Shown here: in pieces, positions 37,642 through 46,720 of the stretch
How the letters are laid out: the number at the start of each line of letters is the position of its first letter
Position numbering within the stretch: the stretch's first letter is position 1
Source: an uncultured Alistipes sp.
GTDB lineage: Bacteria; Bacteroidota; Bacteroidia; Bacteroidales; Rikenellaceae
Length of the DNA: 50,345 nt
Assembly: GCA_944320985.1 (NCBI GenBank)
Contig: CALUJN010000067.1
Coordinates: forward strand, 1 to 50,345
Direction: 5' to 3'
The notes under the pieces: model-generated
The model's input: the letters and a program-made list of their open reading frames with translations, nothing else
Told to the model about the DNA's origin: nothing
Databases searched by the model: none
Translations under genes and position numbers: made by a program

Positions 37642-38187
37642 TTAGCACGAGGCGGCCAGGGACGACGGGGTTACGCCCTGCGAGTCACGGGCCCAGTCGC
37701 CGTGGACGCGGAGCACCTGTTCGATGATGTCACGAACGGCCCCTTCTCCGCCCTTGAATTCGGAGACGTAGCGCGAGGCTTCGATGACCTCGGCGGCAGA
37801 ATCGGCCGGACAGACCGGAATCCCCACTTCGCGCATGCACTCCAGATCGGGAATGTCGTCGCCCATGTAGATCACGTCGGCGGGATTCACCCCTTCGCGG
37901 TCAAGGTATTCGCGCATGGCGGAGATCTTGTCCATGCAGTCGAGGTAGTAGTGGCGGATGCCTAACATGCGGAGGCGGTGTTCGAGGGTTTTGCCCCGCC
38001 CTCCGGTGATGATGCAGACGCGGTAACCCATCTTCAGGGCGTAGGCCAGGGCATAGCCGTCCTTGGCGTTGTAACGACGGATGAAATCACCGTCGACGGT
38101 GGGAATGATTCCTCCGTCGGTCATTACGCCGTCGACATCGAAGATGAAGGTCCGGCAGCGTGCTATCGATTCTTTGAAGTTTTCCAT
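37642..38187 (-). CDS. kdsC: KdsC-type HAD phosphatase (KDO-8-phosphate phosphatase)
   Basis: KdsC removes phosphate from KDO-8-phosphate for lipopolysaccharide inner core. The start at 38187 (MENFKESIARC) gives 181 residues, the usual size; upstream frame codons belong to the overlapping gene. The HAD nucleophile motif is FIFDVDGVMTDGG (Asp17, Asp19). Others are IITGGRGK and YMGDDIPDLECM. It has no cap domain, as in KdsC. It overlaps the DUF2520 gene by 25 bases, and the pair is common in Bacteroidetes. Cofactor and substrate are inferred from family. Confidence 0.88.
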   Translation of the reverse strand: MENFKESIARCRTFIFDVDGVMTDGGIIPTVDGDFIRRYNAKDGYALAYALKMGYRVCIITGGRGKTLEHRLRMLGIRHYYLDCMDKISAMREYLDREGVNPADVIYMGDDIPDLECMREVGIPVCPADSAAEVIEASRYVSEFKGGEGAVRDIIEQVLRVHGDWARDSQGVTPSSLAASC

Positions 38188-38942
38188 ATCTCTTTGCTGA
38201 TTTGACTGTAGATCTCCTGTAAGGCGGGGTTTCCGTCGAGCAGAGCGAGGTGACGCTGCTGCGTGTCGGTGTCGTTGCGTACGGCGGGCCCGGTTTGTAC
38301 GTCGCGCGGCGAGCGGCTGTCGCAGGCCTTGGCTGCCGTCTCGGCAATCAGCGGCTTGAGCACCTCGAAGTCGAGTCCGGCGCTGCGCACCACCTCTTCG
38401 CCCAAAGCATACATGTGGTTGGCGAAGTTGCAGGCGAAAACCGCGGCCAGATGCACCTTGGCGCGTTGGGCGGAGTCGGCCCAGATAACCTGCCGGGAGA
38501 GACTCCGGGCAAAGGCCTCCAGTTCGGGGCGGAAGCCGGGGTCCGATGTCTCGAGGAAGACCGGGATTTCCGAAAAATCGACTTCGCGGCCTTTGGTGAA
38601 GGTCTGCATCGGATAGAAGACGGCCCTGCGGGTGAATCGTTCGGGGATGGCCTCCAGCGGAACACTCCCGGCCGTATGGGCCACGGCGGCCCGTTCGGGA
38701 ATCGGAAGTGTCGAGGCAACCTCGGCTACGGCCCGGTCGCTCACGGCGATCAGGTAGAGGTCGGCCGTGCGGCAGAGGTCGGCCGGATCCGACGTCCAGC
38801 CGCATCCCGCCAGGCGCGCCACAACGGGACCCCGCTCCGGATTGCGTGCGAAGAGCTGCACGGCCTCGCAGCCGCTTTTTGCGACGGCACGGGCCAGCGC
38901 CTCGGCCAGATTTCCGCTTCCTATGAGGACAATTCGTTTCAT
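38163..38942 (-). CDS. Rossmann-fold + DUF2520 protein
   Basis: The 259-residue protein begins with an NAD(P)-type site (RIVLIGSGNLAEALARAV) and SDRAVAEVA. It then has a helical DUF2520 domain (AVFACNFANHMYALGEEVV, LDFEVLKPLIAETAAKA). Relatives resemble pyrroline-5-carboxylate reductase and other beta-hydroxyacid dehydrogenase-like proteins, but the reaction is not known. It lies 12 bp after yihY and overlaps kdsC, so it is part of the minus-strand operon. Confidence 0.85.
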   Translation of the reverse strand: MKRIVLIGSGNLAEALARAVAKSGCEAVQLFARNPERGPVVARLAGCGWTSDPADLCRTADLYLIAVSDRAVAEVASTLPIPERAAVAHTAGSVPLEAIPERFTRRAVFYPMQTFTKGREVDFSEIPVFLETSDPGFRPELEAFARSLSRQVIWADSAQRAKVHLAAVFACNFANHMYALGEEVVRSAGLDFEVLKPLIAETAAKACDSRSPRDVQTGPAVRNDTDTQQRHLALLDGNPALQEIYSQISKEIWKTSKNR

Positions 38943-38954
38943 TGCATGCGATTT

Positions 38955-40259
38955 TTACAACAGTTCCGTAAGCCGCACGTTGTTCGGCGAGTGGCGCACC
39001 TCCTCCTTGAGCGTCTCCACCTCATGATTCATTCTCTCCAGTTCGGGGGTCTGTTCCAGGTTGAGTTTCGTCGGGCCGCTTCGTTCGACGGCCTCCAGAA
39101 TGCCGTAGACGGTCATCGATCCGAGGTCGTGGGCCGGAGCGAACGATACGTCGCGCTCGCCGTCGCCGCTGCGCACCGAGATGAGCTGTCCGGCCTGCAC
39201 AAGCTGGAAAAGAATGTCATTGACGATGCGGGTGGGGAGTCCGAGCTGTTCGCGGATCGTATCCGAAGAGAGGGTGCCTCCGTGGTCGCGGAAGTTCCGG
39301 GCCACGAGGATCATTACCGCAAGAAGCACCTTGCGGCGCTGGTCGTAGCTGATGCGCAGCGATTCGCGCTCCTCGGCGAAGCGGCTGATGTTCTGGTAGG
39401 CGAACGACAATTCGCCGCCGAAGAGGAGGATCTCCCACGAGGTCTGCATCCAGATGAGGAAGAGTGGCAGAGCCGCGAAGCTGCCGTAGATGGCGTTGTA
39501 GGAGGTCATCCAGCGCTGGACGTAGACATAACCCCACTGGAAGAGCAGGAAACAGGTTCCGGCGACGATTCCCGCCATCAGGGCGCTGCCGAAGCGGACC
39601 CGGGCGTTGGGAATGATCATGTAGAGGAGTGTGAACATCGTCCAGATGACGACCATCGATGCCAAATGCGTGAGGGCCGTGAAGTACCATTTGTCGTAGA
39701 GCCCCAGTTGTTGCTCGAGGTAGTTGCTCACGGTGTTCGCAAGGATCCAGAGCACCGGGACGATCATCACGACGGCGATGTAGTCGGTCCACTGTCGGGC
39801 GATGCTGCGTTCGACCTTGACCTCCCAGATGTTGTTGAAGGCGTTTTCGATGGAGCTGAAGACGCGGATCACGGCCCAGAAGAGCATCACCAGACCCACG
39901 GCCGCCACGACACCGCCCTGGGTTCGGGCCAGGGCATTTTCGGCGAAGCTGACGATGTAGTCGACCGTCTCGGGGTGTTGTGGGAAGAGTCCGTAGAGGT
40001 TTTCGACCAGTCCGTCGGCCAGCCCGAATCCCTTGACCACGGCAAAGACCAGGGCCAGCAGCGGCACGAGCGACATGAGCGTATAGAAGGTGAGGGCTGC
40101 CGAGCGGACGATGGTCCCGTGTTCGAGCAGGCCCCGGGCCGTATAGAAGAGCAGCCGATACTGTTGTACGAGCCATCGCACGACGGGATTGCGCCAATGG
40201 TTCACATCGCGACGGAAAATCGTGTCGGTGAAATATGTGAGGAGGTTGCTCAGTTTCAT
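38955..40259 (-). CDS. YihY/BrkB-family inner-membrane protein
   Basis: The 434-residue protein has about six membrane helices (SAALTFYTLMSLVPLLALVFAV, GGVVAAVGLVMLFWAVIRVFSSIENAFNNIW). This is the YihY/BrkB pattern, once mistaken for RNase BN. A soluble C-terminal portion of about 130 residues begins RKVLLAVMILVARNF and looks like a winged helix, common in Bacteroidetes versions. The function is not settled. It lies in an operon with the genes around it. Confidence 0.88.
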   Translation of the reverse strand: MKLSNLLTYFTDTIFRRDVNHWRNPVVRWLVQQYRLLFYTARGLLEHGTIVRSAALTFYTLMSLVPLLALVFAVVKGFGLADGLVENLYGLFPQHPETVDYIVSFAENALARTQGGVVAAVGLVMLFWAVIRVFSSIENAFNNIWEVKVERSIARQWTDYIAVVMIVPVLWILANTVSNYLEQQLGLYDKWYFTALTHLASMVVIWTMFTLLYMIIPNARVRFGSALMAGIVAGTCFLLFQWGYVYVQRWMTSYNAIYGSFAALPLFLIWMQTSWEILLFGGELSFAYQNISRFAEERESLRISYDQRRKVLLAVMILVARNFRDHGGTLSSDTIREQLGLPTRIVNDILFQLVQAGQLISVRSGDGERDVSFAPAHDLGSMTVYGILEAVERSGPTKLNLEQTPELERMNHEVETLKEEVRHSPNNVRLTELL

Positions 40260-40296
40260 GGTGCTGTCCGCTGCCGGGGTACCTCGACAAAGATAG

Positions 40297-41442
40297 CTAT
40301 TTTAGACGGATCGCCCAAAAATCGTTCCCGATTTTCGTGAAGGCCAGCCGGAGCTCGTTACCGGGGTGCAGTCCGAGGCGCCGCATCAGCTCCTCGGGGC
40401 GGAGCGGGAAGTCCCGCTTGAGGATCTCGGCGCCGCGCCCTTTCCATTGGTGTTTCAGCTTTTTGGGGTCGAAGGGCTGGATGTCTTCGATTTCGAGTGT
40501 GCGTCCGATCACCTCCTGCGGCTTTTCGACGGCAAAACCGAAGGAGTTGTCGCTCCAGCAGTCGGCCTTTCCGGCCAGGTGAAGGCGTGCGAGGCGGGCC
40601 TTCTGAAGGGCCACGTCGGGCACCACAAGCCAGTGGTAACGTGCCGGTTCGAACGGCGGCGCTTCGGGCGGCCGCGTACCGGGGAGTGCCGCAAAACTCC
40701 CGAGTCCGAGCGCCGTAGCCGTCAGGAGCGGCCCCGTGTCGTCGGCGTAGATGACGACCTCTTTGCACTCGTCGCCCAGCGAGACAACCTCGACCCGGCT
40801 TCGGGGAAAGAGCCGGAGCGCCTCATCGACGTCGAACAGCGGCGAGTTTTTCACGCAGAGCCGACGGGTGATGCGGTCGATCATCGGCTTCAGGGCCACG
40901 ATGTCGGGCGAGCAGGCCTCGAGCCGCACCTGCTTGCGTCCCTCGGGGGAACGGCGGTCGGGATCGGCGTAAACCCAGTCGAAATGCAGCCCGTCGCGTT
41001 CGAGGAACTCTTCGGCCGAAGCGTGGATGACCTCGATATTGGCAACGCCCATCCTCGAAAGGTTCTCTGCCGTGATCCGGGCCAGCAGCGGATCGCGTTC
41101 GAGGGCCACGACGCGGCGGAAACGCCGGCTCAGGGCGAGTGCATCGACCCCCAGCCCGCAGGTAAGATCCAATACCGAATCGCCCGAGAGGGCCTTGTGT
41201 GCGGCCGCCGCCTCGCTCGAGGCCTGTTCGAAGGCCCGCGGAGGCAGGATGCATTGGGCTGCGGCATACGTCGGAAGTTTCCGTTCGGCGCGTGCGAGGT
41301 ACTTGACCTGCGTAGCCACGAGCCGTGCATGGGGCAGCGTTCGGTCCAGCGCCACCTCCAGCGGGTCGTGCCCCCGGGCGGCGGCGATGGCCTGTCGGAG
41401 TTCGTCGCTTCGCAGCAGTTCGTATTCTTCGGCGGTGATCAC
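40297..41442 (-). CDS. SAM-dependent methyltransferase with THUMP-like C-terminus
   Basis: The start is a GTG at 41442 (VITAEEYELL), since no ATG lies in reach and the longer open frame is an antiparallel shadow of comEC. Of 381 residues, the first 90 are helical. The SAM site is VLDLTCGLGVDALALS and the catalytic-like motif is DWVYADPDRR. The last 70 residues (KPQEVIGRTLEIEDIQPF, KKLKHQWKGRGAEILKRDFP) form the THUMP-like domain of this Bacteroidetes family. The substrate is likely RNA, by its fold. It sits 17 bp after comEC. Confidence 0.85.
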   Translation of the reverse strand: MITAEEYELLRSDELRQAIAAARGHDPLEVALDRTLPHARLVATQVKYLARAERKLPTYAAAQCILPPRAFEQASSEAAAAHKALSGDSVLDLTCGLGVDALALSRRFRRVVALERDPLLARITAENLSRMGVANIEVIHASAEEFLERDGLHFDWVYADPDRRSPEGRKQVRLEACSPDIVALKPMIDRITRRLCVKNSPLFDVDEALRLFPRSRVEVVSLGDECKEVVIYADDTGPLLTATALGLGSFAALPGTRPPEAPPFEPARYHWLVVPDVALQKARLARLHLAGKADCWSDNSFGFAVEKPQEVIGRTLEIEDIQPFDPKKLKHQWKGRGAEILKRDFPLRPEELMRRLGLHPGNELRLAFTKIGNDFWAIRLK

Positions 41443-41459
41443 GGATCTATGGAGTACGT

Positions 41460-42938
41460 TTAGGCAGACAAAGATAGGCTTTTTTCCGCTTTCCGACACC
41501 AGATGGCGAGTGTGGCCAGCAGGAAAAGGAGATAGAGGAGCCCGGTGGATGTGCTCCCGAGCGTATAGTCGGCGGCACCTCCGGGCAGCGCCGCGGTGAA
41601 GCGGGCCAGAAGATTGATCGCTTCGGCGGCCTTGCCCGTCACCCATCCGAAGAGCGGGGCGAGCGGCGCGATGGGTGCCAGCATCCAGAGGGCTCCGCCG
41701 AAGACTGCGACCCCTGCCAACGCAATGGCCACCGGATTGACAAGCAAACCGGCCAGCGGAATAAGCCCGAACGTGTGCGAGACGAGCGGTGCCGTGGCGA
41801 GCGTGGCCGTCAGACCGATCAGGTAGGCGTCGATCACGCTGTTCAGCCATTTGTGACGGGTCCGGCACCGGCGGCAAAGGGGTACGCCCCAGGCGAGAAT
41901 CCCCGCAACGGCGAGGAACGAGAGTTGGAAGCTGAGGTCTCCGATCCAGTTGGGGTTCCAGAGCAGCATGCCGAAGGCGGCAGCGGCGAGGCTGTTCATC
42001 CCGACATATTCCGAAGCGGATGCGAGCGCCGTCTGGAGGAAGGTACACATCACGGCGGCCCGCACGGCGCTGGGCGGAAATCCGGCCGCGGCAACAAAGA
42101 GCCAGACGGCCGCTGCCGCGAAGAGATTCTTGAGCAGATGGCCCCGCCGCAGGAGGGGCAGCCACCAGAGCAGCACGTTCACCACGACGAAGACGATGCC
42201 CGTATGGAGACCCGATACGGCCAGCAGATGGGACATGCCGCTGCAGGAGTATGCCGTGCGCAATTCCGGAGAGATGTTGCGTCGCTCACCGGCGGTCATG
42301 GCCTCGACTACGGCCCGGGCTTCGGGATTCATCGGCAGGCGATCGAGGCGTTCGACGGCCCGTTGGTGGAACGTTGCGCTGCGCGGTTCGAGCCGCTCGA
42401 GGAGCTGCCGCTCCCCGATCCACAGCGTGCCGGCATAACCCCGCCGCTCCATCAGCAGGCGGTAGCTCTCCGCACCGCCCCGGAAGGGCCGGATGCGCCC
42501 CTGGCAACGAATCCGTTCTCCGGCCCGCAGTTCGGTCAGCGAATCGGCATAGAGCCGGATCCGGGCATCCGACGCACTCCAGTGTCCGGTCGAGGGGTTG
42601 CGCCAGGCCGTTACCGCAGCATCGGCCACCGAGTATCGTTCCCGTTCGACGGGGAATCCCTCTATGACCATCTCGTAGAGGGTGTATGTCTCCCGTGGAA
42701 CCGTTATTTCGGGAGCCCGGAGTTGTGCGGCGGCGAATCCCGCGGTGAGAAGCAGTGTTGCGGCTGCCGCTCCCGAGCGTAGCAGCAGGGCCACGACGCC
42801 CGTCACGACGAAAGCCCCTGCGAGAAACCACAGGGGCAGTTCGTAGTGTGCGGCCAGTGCGATCCCCGCGACAAAGGGCGCGAGGAGCTTGACCATCGGC
42901 ATGCGGTCGAGCCGGGCGAACAGGCAGGCGATTTTCAT
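41460..42938 (-). CDS. comEC: ComEC/Rec2 DNA-uptake channel, short form
   Basis: ComEC forms the inner-membrane pore for single-stranded DNA in natural transformation. The 492-residue protein has an N-terminal DUF4131-like region (to about 190) and the Competence domain with HLLAVSGLHTGIVFVVVN. A run of about eight helices follows. The beta-lactamase-like nuclease domain found at the end of full-length ComEC is absent; many Bacteroidetes copies lack it too. The gene lies 33 bp after the phage lytic gene. Only weak -7-like boxes (for example TATCTTGC) lie in the gap, so it may be read through from the phage cassette. Confidence 0.88.
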   Translation of the reverse strand: MKIACLFARLDRMPMVKLLAPFVAGIALAAHYELPLWFLAGAFVVTGVVALLLRSGAAAATLLLTAGFAAAQLRAPEITVPRETYTLYEMVIEGFPVERERYSVADAAVTAWRNPSTGHWSASDARIRLYADSLTELRAGERIRCQGRIRPFRGGAESYRLLMERRGYAGTLWIGERQLLERLEPRSATFHQRAVERLDRLPMNPEARAVVEAMTAGERRNISPELRTAYSCSGMSHLLAVSGLHTGIVFVVVNVLLWWLPLLRRGHLLKNLFAAAAVWLFVAAAGFPPSAVRAAVMCTFLQTALASASEYVGMNSLAAAAFGMLLWNPNWIGDLSFQLSFLAVAGILAWGVPLCRRCRTRHKWLNSVIDAYLIGLTATLATAPLVSHTFGLIPLAGLLVNPVAIALAGVAVFGGALWMLAPIAPLAPLFGWVTGKAAEAINLLARFTAALPGGAADYTLGSTSTGLLYLLFLLATLAIWCRKAEKSLSLSA

Positions 42939-42971
42939 GCCTGCAAGATAATCAAAATATGTCTGAAAGTG

Positions 42972-43379
42972 TTACTCTTCCGTCTCGAAGAGCCTCCATC
43001 CGGCCTCGACCTCCCGGGGATCGGCCTTCGAACCGTTCTCCACGCGCGAGATGGCCGCCGCAAGGGGGATCATCGTTGCGGGATCGCGGGTGTCGAGCCG
43101 CTCGTCGGGGTCGATGCCCGTGTCGTCGGCCACGGCACGGATGTAGAGGTCGGTGCGGTTCTCCGAGGGCGGGGCCCAGCGGGAGATCATCCCCCGGAGG
43201 GTATCGAGCCCGTAACGGATGCGGTAGGTGTCGAGCAGTACGAAGATGGCGCGGTAGCCCCAGGCGAGGCTCTCGAACTCCTTGAAGTCGGGATCACGCG
43301 AAGGCTGTATCTCGCCGCGGTAGCGGACTCGCGAGCGGCGGATGTTGCCGGGGTTGCGGTTATCGAGTCCTCGGGCCAT
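42972..43379 (-). CDS. P5-like phage lytic/structural protein
   Basis: The start at 43379 (MARGLDNRNPGNIRRSR) gives 135 residues. The sequence LDNRNPGNIR, the FESLAWGYRAIFVLLDTYRIRYGLDTLRGMISRWAPPSEN block and YIRAVADDTGI match proteins annotated as PRD1 structural protein P5-like in Bacteroides. These resemble lysozyme or transglycosylase domains that help a virion or host lysis. It overlaps the holin gene by 20 bases. The pairing with the holin favours cell lysis as its role. Confidence 0.75.
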   Translation of the reverse strand: MARGLDNRNPGNIRRSRVRYRGEIQPSRDPDFKEFESLAWGYRAIFVLLDTYRIRYGLDTLRGMISRWAPPSENRTDLYIRAVADDTGIDPDERLDTRDPATMIPLAAAISRVENGSKADPREVEAGWRLFETEE

Positions 43380-43812
43380 GGTCGTCGTCCTTGATTTGAA
43401 GATGTGTCTCCACCCGTCGTTTGGCGTAACGGCGCAACCAGCGGAAGAGCGGCGCTTCGGATAATTGTGCGGCATTTTCGAGAAACGACCAGAACTCCAC
43501 GCCGCAGGTGAATCCCGTGAAGAGCCTGGCCAGATTCAGCTGCATGAAGTCCAGCACGCAGCTGTCCAGGAGCCAGGCCATGGCGATGGCCGTGACGGCG
43601 AGTCCCATCTTCATAACGGTGCGCCAGGCCTTGCAGCTCTCGAAATACCATTCCCGGCCTTCGCGGCGGGCTGCGGCCCGGTCGGCGAAGACCCCCGAAA
43701 CGAAATCCACGCCGATGAAGAGCACGGTTACGGCGACGAGCGGATGGATGGGTGCGAACAGCGCGGCGATCCCCGCCACGATGCCGCTAACGAATCTGAA
43801 CAAAGCCTCCAT
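43360..43812 (-). CDS. Phage holin
   Basis: Holins form holes in the inner membrane at the end of lytic growth. The 150-residue protein has three or four predicted helices (FVSGIVAGIAALFAPIHPLVAVTVLFIGVDFVSGVFAD, MGLAVTAIAMAWLLDS) and a charged C-terminus. Pattern and size match the holin family seen in Bacteroidetes prophages. It overlaps the upstream DUF6712 gene by 26 bases and the lytic gene by 20. Confidence 0.78.
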   Translation of the reverse strand: MEALFRFVSGIVAGIAALFAPIHPLVAVTVLFIGVDFVSGVFADRAAARREGREWYFESCKAWRTVMKMGLAVTAIAMAWLLDSCVLDFMQLNLARLFTGFTCGVEFWSFLENAAQLSEAPLFRWLRRYAKRRVETHLQIKDDDHGPRTR

Positions 43813-44260
43813 CGGTCGTGCAACGGTTCAGGATGTTCTTTTCGGGGAGGTATTCGGGAAACTCCGTGCGGTGGGTTTCGAGGTAGGCGGCGGCGCGGCG
43901 CAACAGCGTGCGGGCTTCGCAGCGCAGGGCGTTCCGCTGACGTCGGAGAGCCTCGTCGTCGGCGGGTTGTCCCCAGGAGCTTTTCGGGGCTGTCGTTCCG
44001 CACTGTCCGGTGCGGATGTCGAGGCGCGGCTGGAGCGCGAGCCGTGTGAAGAGGGCCAGCGGCCGGGCGAGGTAGTCGTCGCGCAGCGTGGCATATTCGC
44101 CGGCAAGCAGCTTTTCGTAGAGCGCCTGCCCGATGACCGGGAGGAGGTACCGCTGTTCGGCGGCCGTGATGTCTGCCTCGGAGAGGGCATCGGGCGGGAG
44201 GTATTCGCCGCTTCCGAGGGCGAACTGCAGCAGTTGGGAGATTGAGATGAGCGTATTCAT
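43787..44260 (-). CDS. DUF6712-like phage connector protein
   Basis: The start at 44260 (MNTLISISQLLQFALGSGEYLPPD) gives 157 residues. A longer open frame upstream reads through the portal gene in another frame and is rejected. The helical protein has EQRYLLPVIGQALYEKLLAG and a helix-rich C-terminus (RCEARTLLRRAAAYLETHRTEF). Its place after the portal and the fold pattern suggest a head-to-tail connector, as in DUF6712 proteins of Bacteroides phages. The role is inferred. Confidence 0.65.
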   Translation of the reverse strand: MNTLISISQLLQFALGSGEYLPPDALSEADITAAEQRYLLPVIGQALYEKLLAGEYATLRDDYLARPLALFTRLALQPRLDIRTGQCGTTAPKSSWGQPADDEALRRQRNALRCEARTLLRRAAAYLETHRTEFPEYLPEKNILNRCTTDGGFVQIR

Positions 44261-44340
44261 GGAAAGGGGGAGTTTGCGGCTGGGGATCGCCGTACGACGT
44301 CCTCCGACCGGGGCCGGAGTCCACCGCACGGACGACCGCC

Positions 44341-45567
44341 TCATCCGATGCTTGTAACGTTGTATTTGGTGATCTCGGAGAGGAAGTACTGTTGTTTGGG
44401 ATCTTCCGGATCGTAGTCGAGGCCGTCGGCCTTGCGGGCCTCCCAGACCTTCATGTAGATGGGTTTCGAACGGGTCGGGGGACGGTTTACGATCTGCAGC
44501 GACGAGGTGTCGAGCCCCAGGACGGCGGAGATGACGCCGCGGATCGGTTCGGTGAGCTCGGCCTGTTCGGCGAGAATCACCGTGTTGAGCGCCACCTCGT
44601 ATTCGTGGAGGATGCGTTCGGCGTTGAACCCCGAGGCGTAATCCAGCCCGCTCAGGGTCCGGAACCAGGAGTGTGCCACGACGATGTCGCTGACGGCCTG
44701 CTCGTGCAGGGCCTGCCAGTCTCCCTCGTTCTGGGCCGTGATGGGAATGAAGCGCGAGTTGTCGTCGTCGCCGCCGTCGCGGATGACGAACATCACCTGC
44801 CCGGGATTCCCGGCGAACTTCCGCTCGGCCATGCGCACGATGCGCTCGGCCTCGGCCTCGTTGTCGACCGTCGAATCGAGCATCATCACCCCAGACAGCT
44901 GGAAGGAGTTGTCCAGCCGCGAGATGTTCCACCGGTCGGTCTTGTAGGCAATTGCCGAGACGCCGAATCCGGCGATGTAGGGCGGCACGCCGTAGTGTTC
45001 GAACATGGGTTCGTAATCCTTGTAGTGGATCATGGCGCGCAGGGTCCCGTCCTCCTGGGGCTCGAAGAGCGGATAGAGGGGCAGGGTGCGGGCTTCGGAC
45101 GGTTTGAATGCGGTCCAGTCGTGGTGCAGAAGGATGTGCTCCGAATCGCGGGCCACCCGGCAGCGCGAAGCGTCCTGGTGATAGAGCGAGAGGAACGAGT
45201 GGTCGGCGTCGGTGACGACTTCGAGGAAGGCATTTCCGAAGAGCGACTTGTCGAAGGCCAGTTTGTTGAGCACCTGTCTCAGACTCTCGCCGCTGCCGTT
45301 CACCCGGCGGATGAATGCCGCCAGAGCGGGTTGTTGCGCTTCGTCGCAGATGAAACCCTTTCCCGAGATGTAGTCGGCCTTGTCGTTGATGATGCGGCGG
45401 TGGGTGGTCGAGCGGCGGGCCATCAGCGCCAGAGCCGCCGGGAAGAGGTTGTCGTCGCCCCAACGCCAGAAGCGGTCGTTCTCGACGCGGGTCGATCCCA
45501 GAACGGCATAGGGATCCGTGCGGTTGGCGACGCCTACGGCGGTTTTGAAGTTTTTCGCTTTGCTCAT
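44341..45567 (-). CDS. Phage portal protein
   Basis: The portal dodecamer is the DNA gate of the capsid. The 408-residue protein starts MSKAKNFKTAVGV. The features include DDNLFPAALALMARRSTTHRRIINDKADYISGKGF, the LDYASGFNAERILHEYEVALNTVILAEQ helix bundle near the end, and a core with AYKTDRWNISRLDNSFQLSGVMMLDS. This matches PBSX/HK97-type portals. It lies downstream of the coat gene, rather than upstream as usual. Confidence 0.8.
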   Translation of the reverse strand: MSKAKNFKTAVGVANRTDPYAVLGSTRVENDRFWRWGDDNLFPAALALMARRSTTHRRIINDKADYISGKGFICDEAQQPALAAFIRRVNGSGESLRQVLNKLAFDKSLFGNAFLEVVTDADHSFLSLYHQDASRCRVARDSEHILLHHDWTAFKPSEARTLPLYPLFEPQEDGTLRAMIHYKDYEPMFEHYGVPPYIAGFGVSAIAYKTDRWNISRLDNSFQLSGVMMLDSTVDNEAEAERIVRMAERKFAGNPGQVMFVIRDGGDDDNSRFIPITAQNEGDWQALHEQAVSDIVVAHSWFRTLSGLDYASGFNAERILHEYEVALNTVILAEQAELTEPIRGVISAVLGLDTSSLQIVNRPPTRSKPIYMKVWEARKADGLDYDPEDPKQQYFLSEITKYNVTSIG

Positions 45568-45595
45568 GACGTGTTTACGGATTTCGGAGGAGAGC

Positions 45596-45623
45596 CTCCG
45601 CGGCCGGCAAGCCCGCCGCGGAG
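45596..45623 (-). other. GC stem-loop between coat and portal genes
   Basis: CTCCGCGG and CCGCGGAG form a perfect 8-bp stem with a 12-base partly paired loop. No T run follows on either strand. It lies after the coat stop and before the portal start; it could protect or cut the message. Confidence 0.5.
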
Positions 45624-45639
45624 ACGCCCGGATGATTTT

Positions 45640-46617
45640 TTACTGTTTGCAGGCGTAGGTGATCAGCTTCTCGTCGAGGAGCAGGCAGCCAGCCATGAAG
45701 ACGGCGCGCTGGCGGTTCTCCATCTCGTCGGGATTGTACCACATGCGGACCTCGGTGCCGGGCATGTCGGCCGTATTGACGGCCATGACCAGATTGCGAC
45801 GGTCGGTGAGCAGGGCGAACGACTGCTTGAGTCCGGTGTCGGCCAGGTAGCTGCCCAAATGTACGTCGATGATCGGGATGCCGTGGTAGGCGAGCTGCTG
45901 CCGGCCGTTTACCGAGTCGATGTAGGCCGCGTCGACCCCCTTCTCGTCGAGATATTTCTCATAAAGGTAACAGAGATCCGACGAGACGAAGTAGGCCAGC
46001 TGGCCTTCGGCCTTGAGATCCTGGATCCGGGGATCGGCGTCGCTCCAGAGCTTGTCGAAGATCGTGGTGGTGTAGCTGCTCTCTGCGAGGTTCGTGTCCG
46101 TATAGGTGGAGTTCACGATCGATTCGGCGGTGACTCCCGCTTCGATGAGTTTGAGGAATCCGTCGAAGGTGTTGTATCCCTCCTCGGCTGCGGAGTCGCC
46201 GACCCACATCGTGGCGCGGATGTTCTCGGCCAGGGCCTTGCGGAAGAGTTCGGTCTCGGCCTGTTCGAGGATCGTGCCGGAGAGATCCTCCATGTTGACG
46301 TCGACGATCGACGAGATCTTCTCGTAGACCATCGGGAAGTAGTCGGCTGCGGAGAATCCCAGTTCGGCCTTCACGCGCTGCAGGTTGATCGTCTTTTCGG
46401 TGCGGGTGGGGGCCGTGCTTCCGCTCCAGCCTGCGGCGGAGAACTTCTGGAGGATGTTGCGCTGTCCGTCCCAGAGTTGTACGTGTGTGGCCTGCGGCAT
46501 GTTGTAGAGCACGCGGATGCCCAGATCCTTGGCGGACTGCCCGGTCAGAATCGGGCGGAAGAAGATGTTTTCGAGATCGGTACCGGTGTACTGCTTCGAA
46601 TTCTCAAGATAAGTCAT
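45640..46617 (-). CDS. Phage major coat protein
   Basis: The start at 46617 (MTYLENSKQYTG) gives 325 residues; an upstream open frame is rejected as it runs through another gene. The chain is of mixed alpha/beta type, with EKISSIVDVNMEDLSGTILEQAETELFRKAL, a long spine-like helix, and a C-terminal RMWYNPDEMENRQRAVFMAGCLLLDE. This resembles HK97-fold coat proteins. Its place next to a ClpP-type protease and a portal supports that. Sequence identity alone is not enough for a firm call. Confidence 0.7.
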   Translation of the reverse strand: MTYLENSKQYTGTDLENIFFRPILTGQSAKDLGIRVLYNMPQATHVQLWDGQRNILQKFSAAGWSGSTAPTRTEKTINLQRVKAELGFSAADYFPMVYEKISSIVDVNMEDLSGTILEQAETELFRKALAENIRATMWVGDSAAEEGYNTFDGFLKLIEAGVTAESIVNSTYTDTNLAESSYTTTIFDKLWSDADPRIQDLKAEGQLAYFVSSDLCYLYEKYLDEKGVDAAYIDSVNGRQQLAYHGIPIIDVHLGSYLADTGLKQSFALLTDRRNLVMAVNTADMPGTEVRMWYNPDEMENRQRAVFMAGCLLLDEKLITYACKQ

Positions 46618-46720
46618 GGCTTTTGCTGTTTTTAAAGGGTTTATGAATCGGTTGCGGGCTTTGGAGGAGGCTCCTCGGCCCGATTTGTTGGATGTCTCTC
46701 GGTGGAATCGTTTTGCGGGT

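Noticed and set aside
37642-38805. A 387-codon minus-strand frame with KdsC at its C-terminus, read as a fusion
   Set aside because: The first 200 codons are an out-of-frame shadow of the DUF2520 gene. KdsC starts normally at 38187.
40297-42165. A 622-codon methyltransferase fusion
   Set aside because: The first 240 codons are antiparallel or out-of-frame shadows of comEC; the family's N-terminus fits the GTG at 41442.
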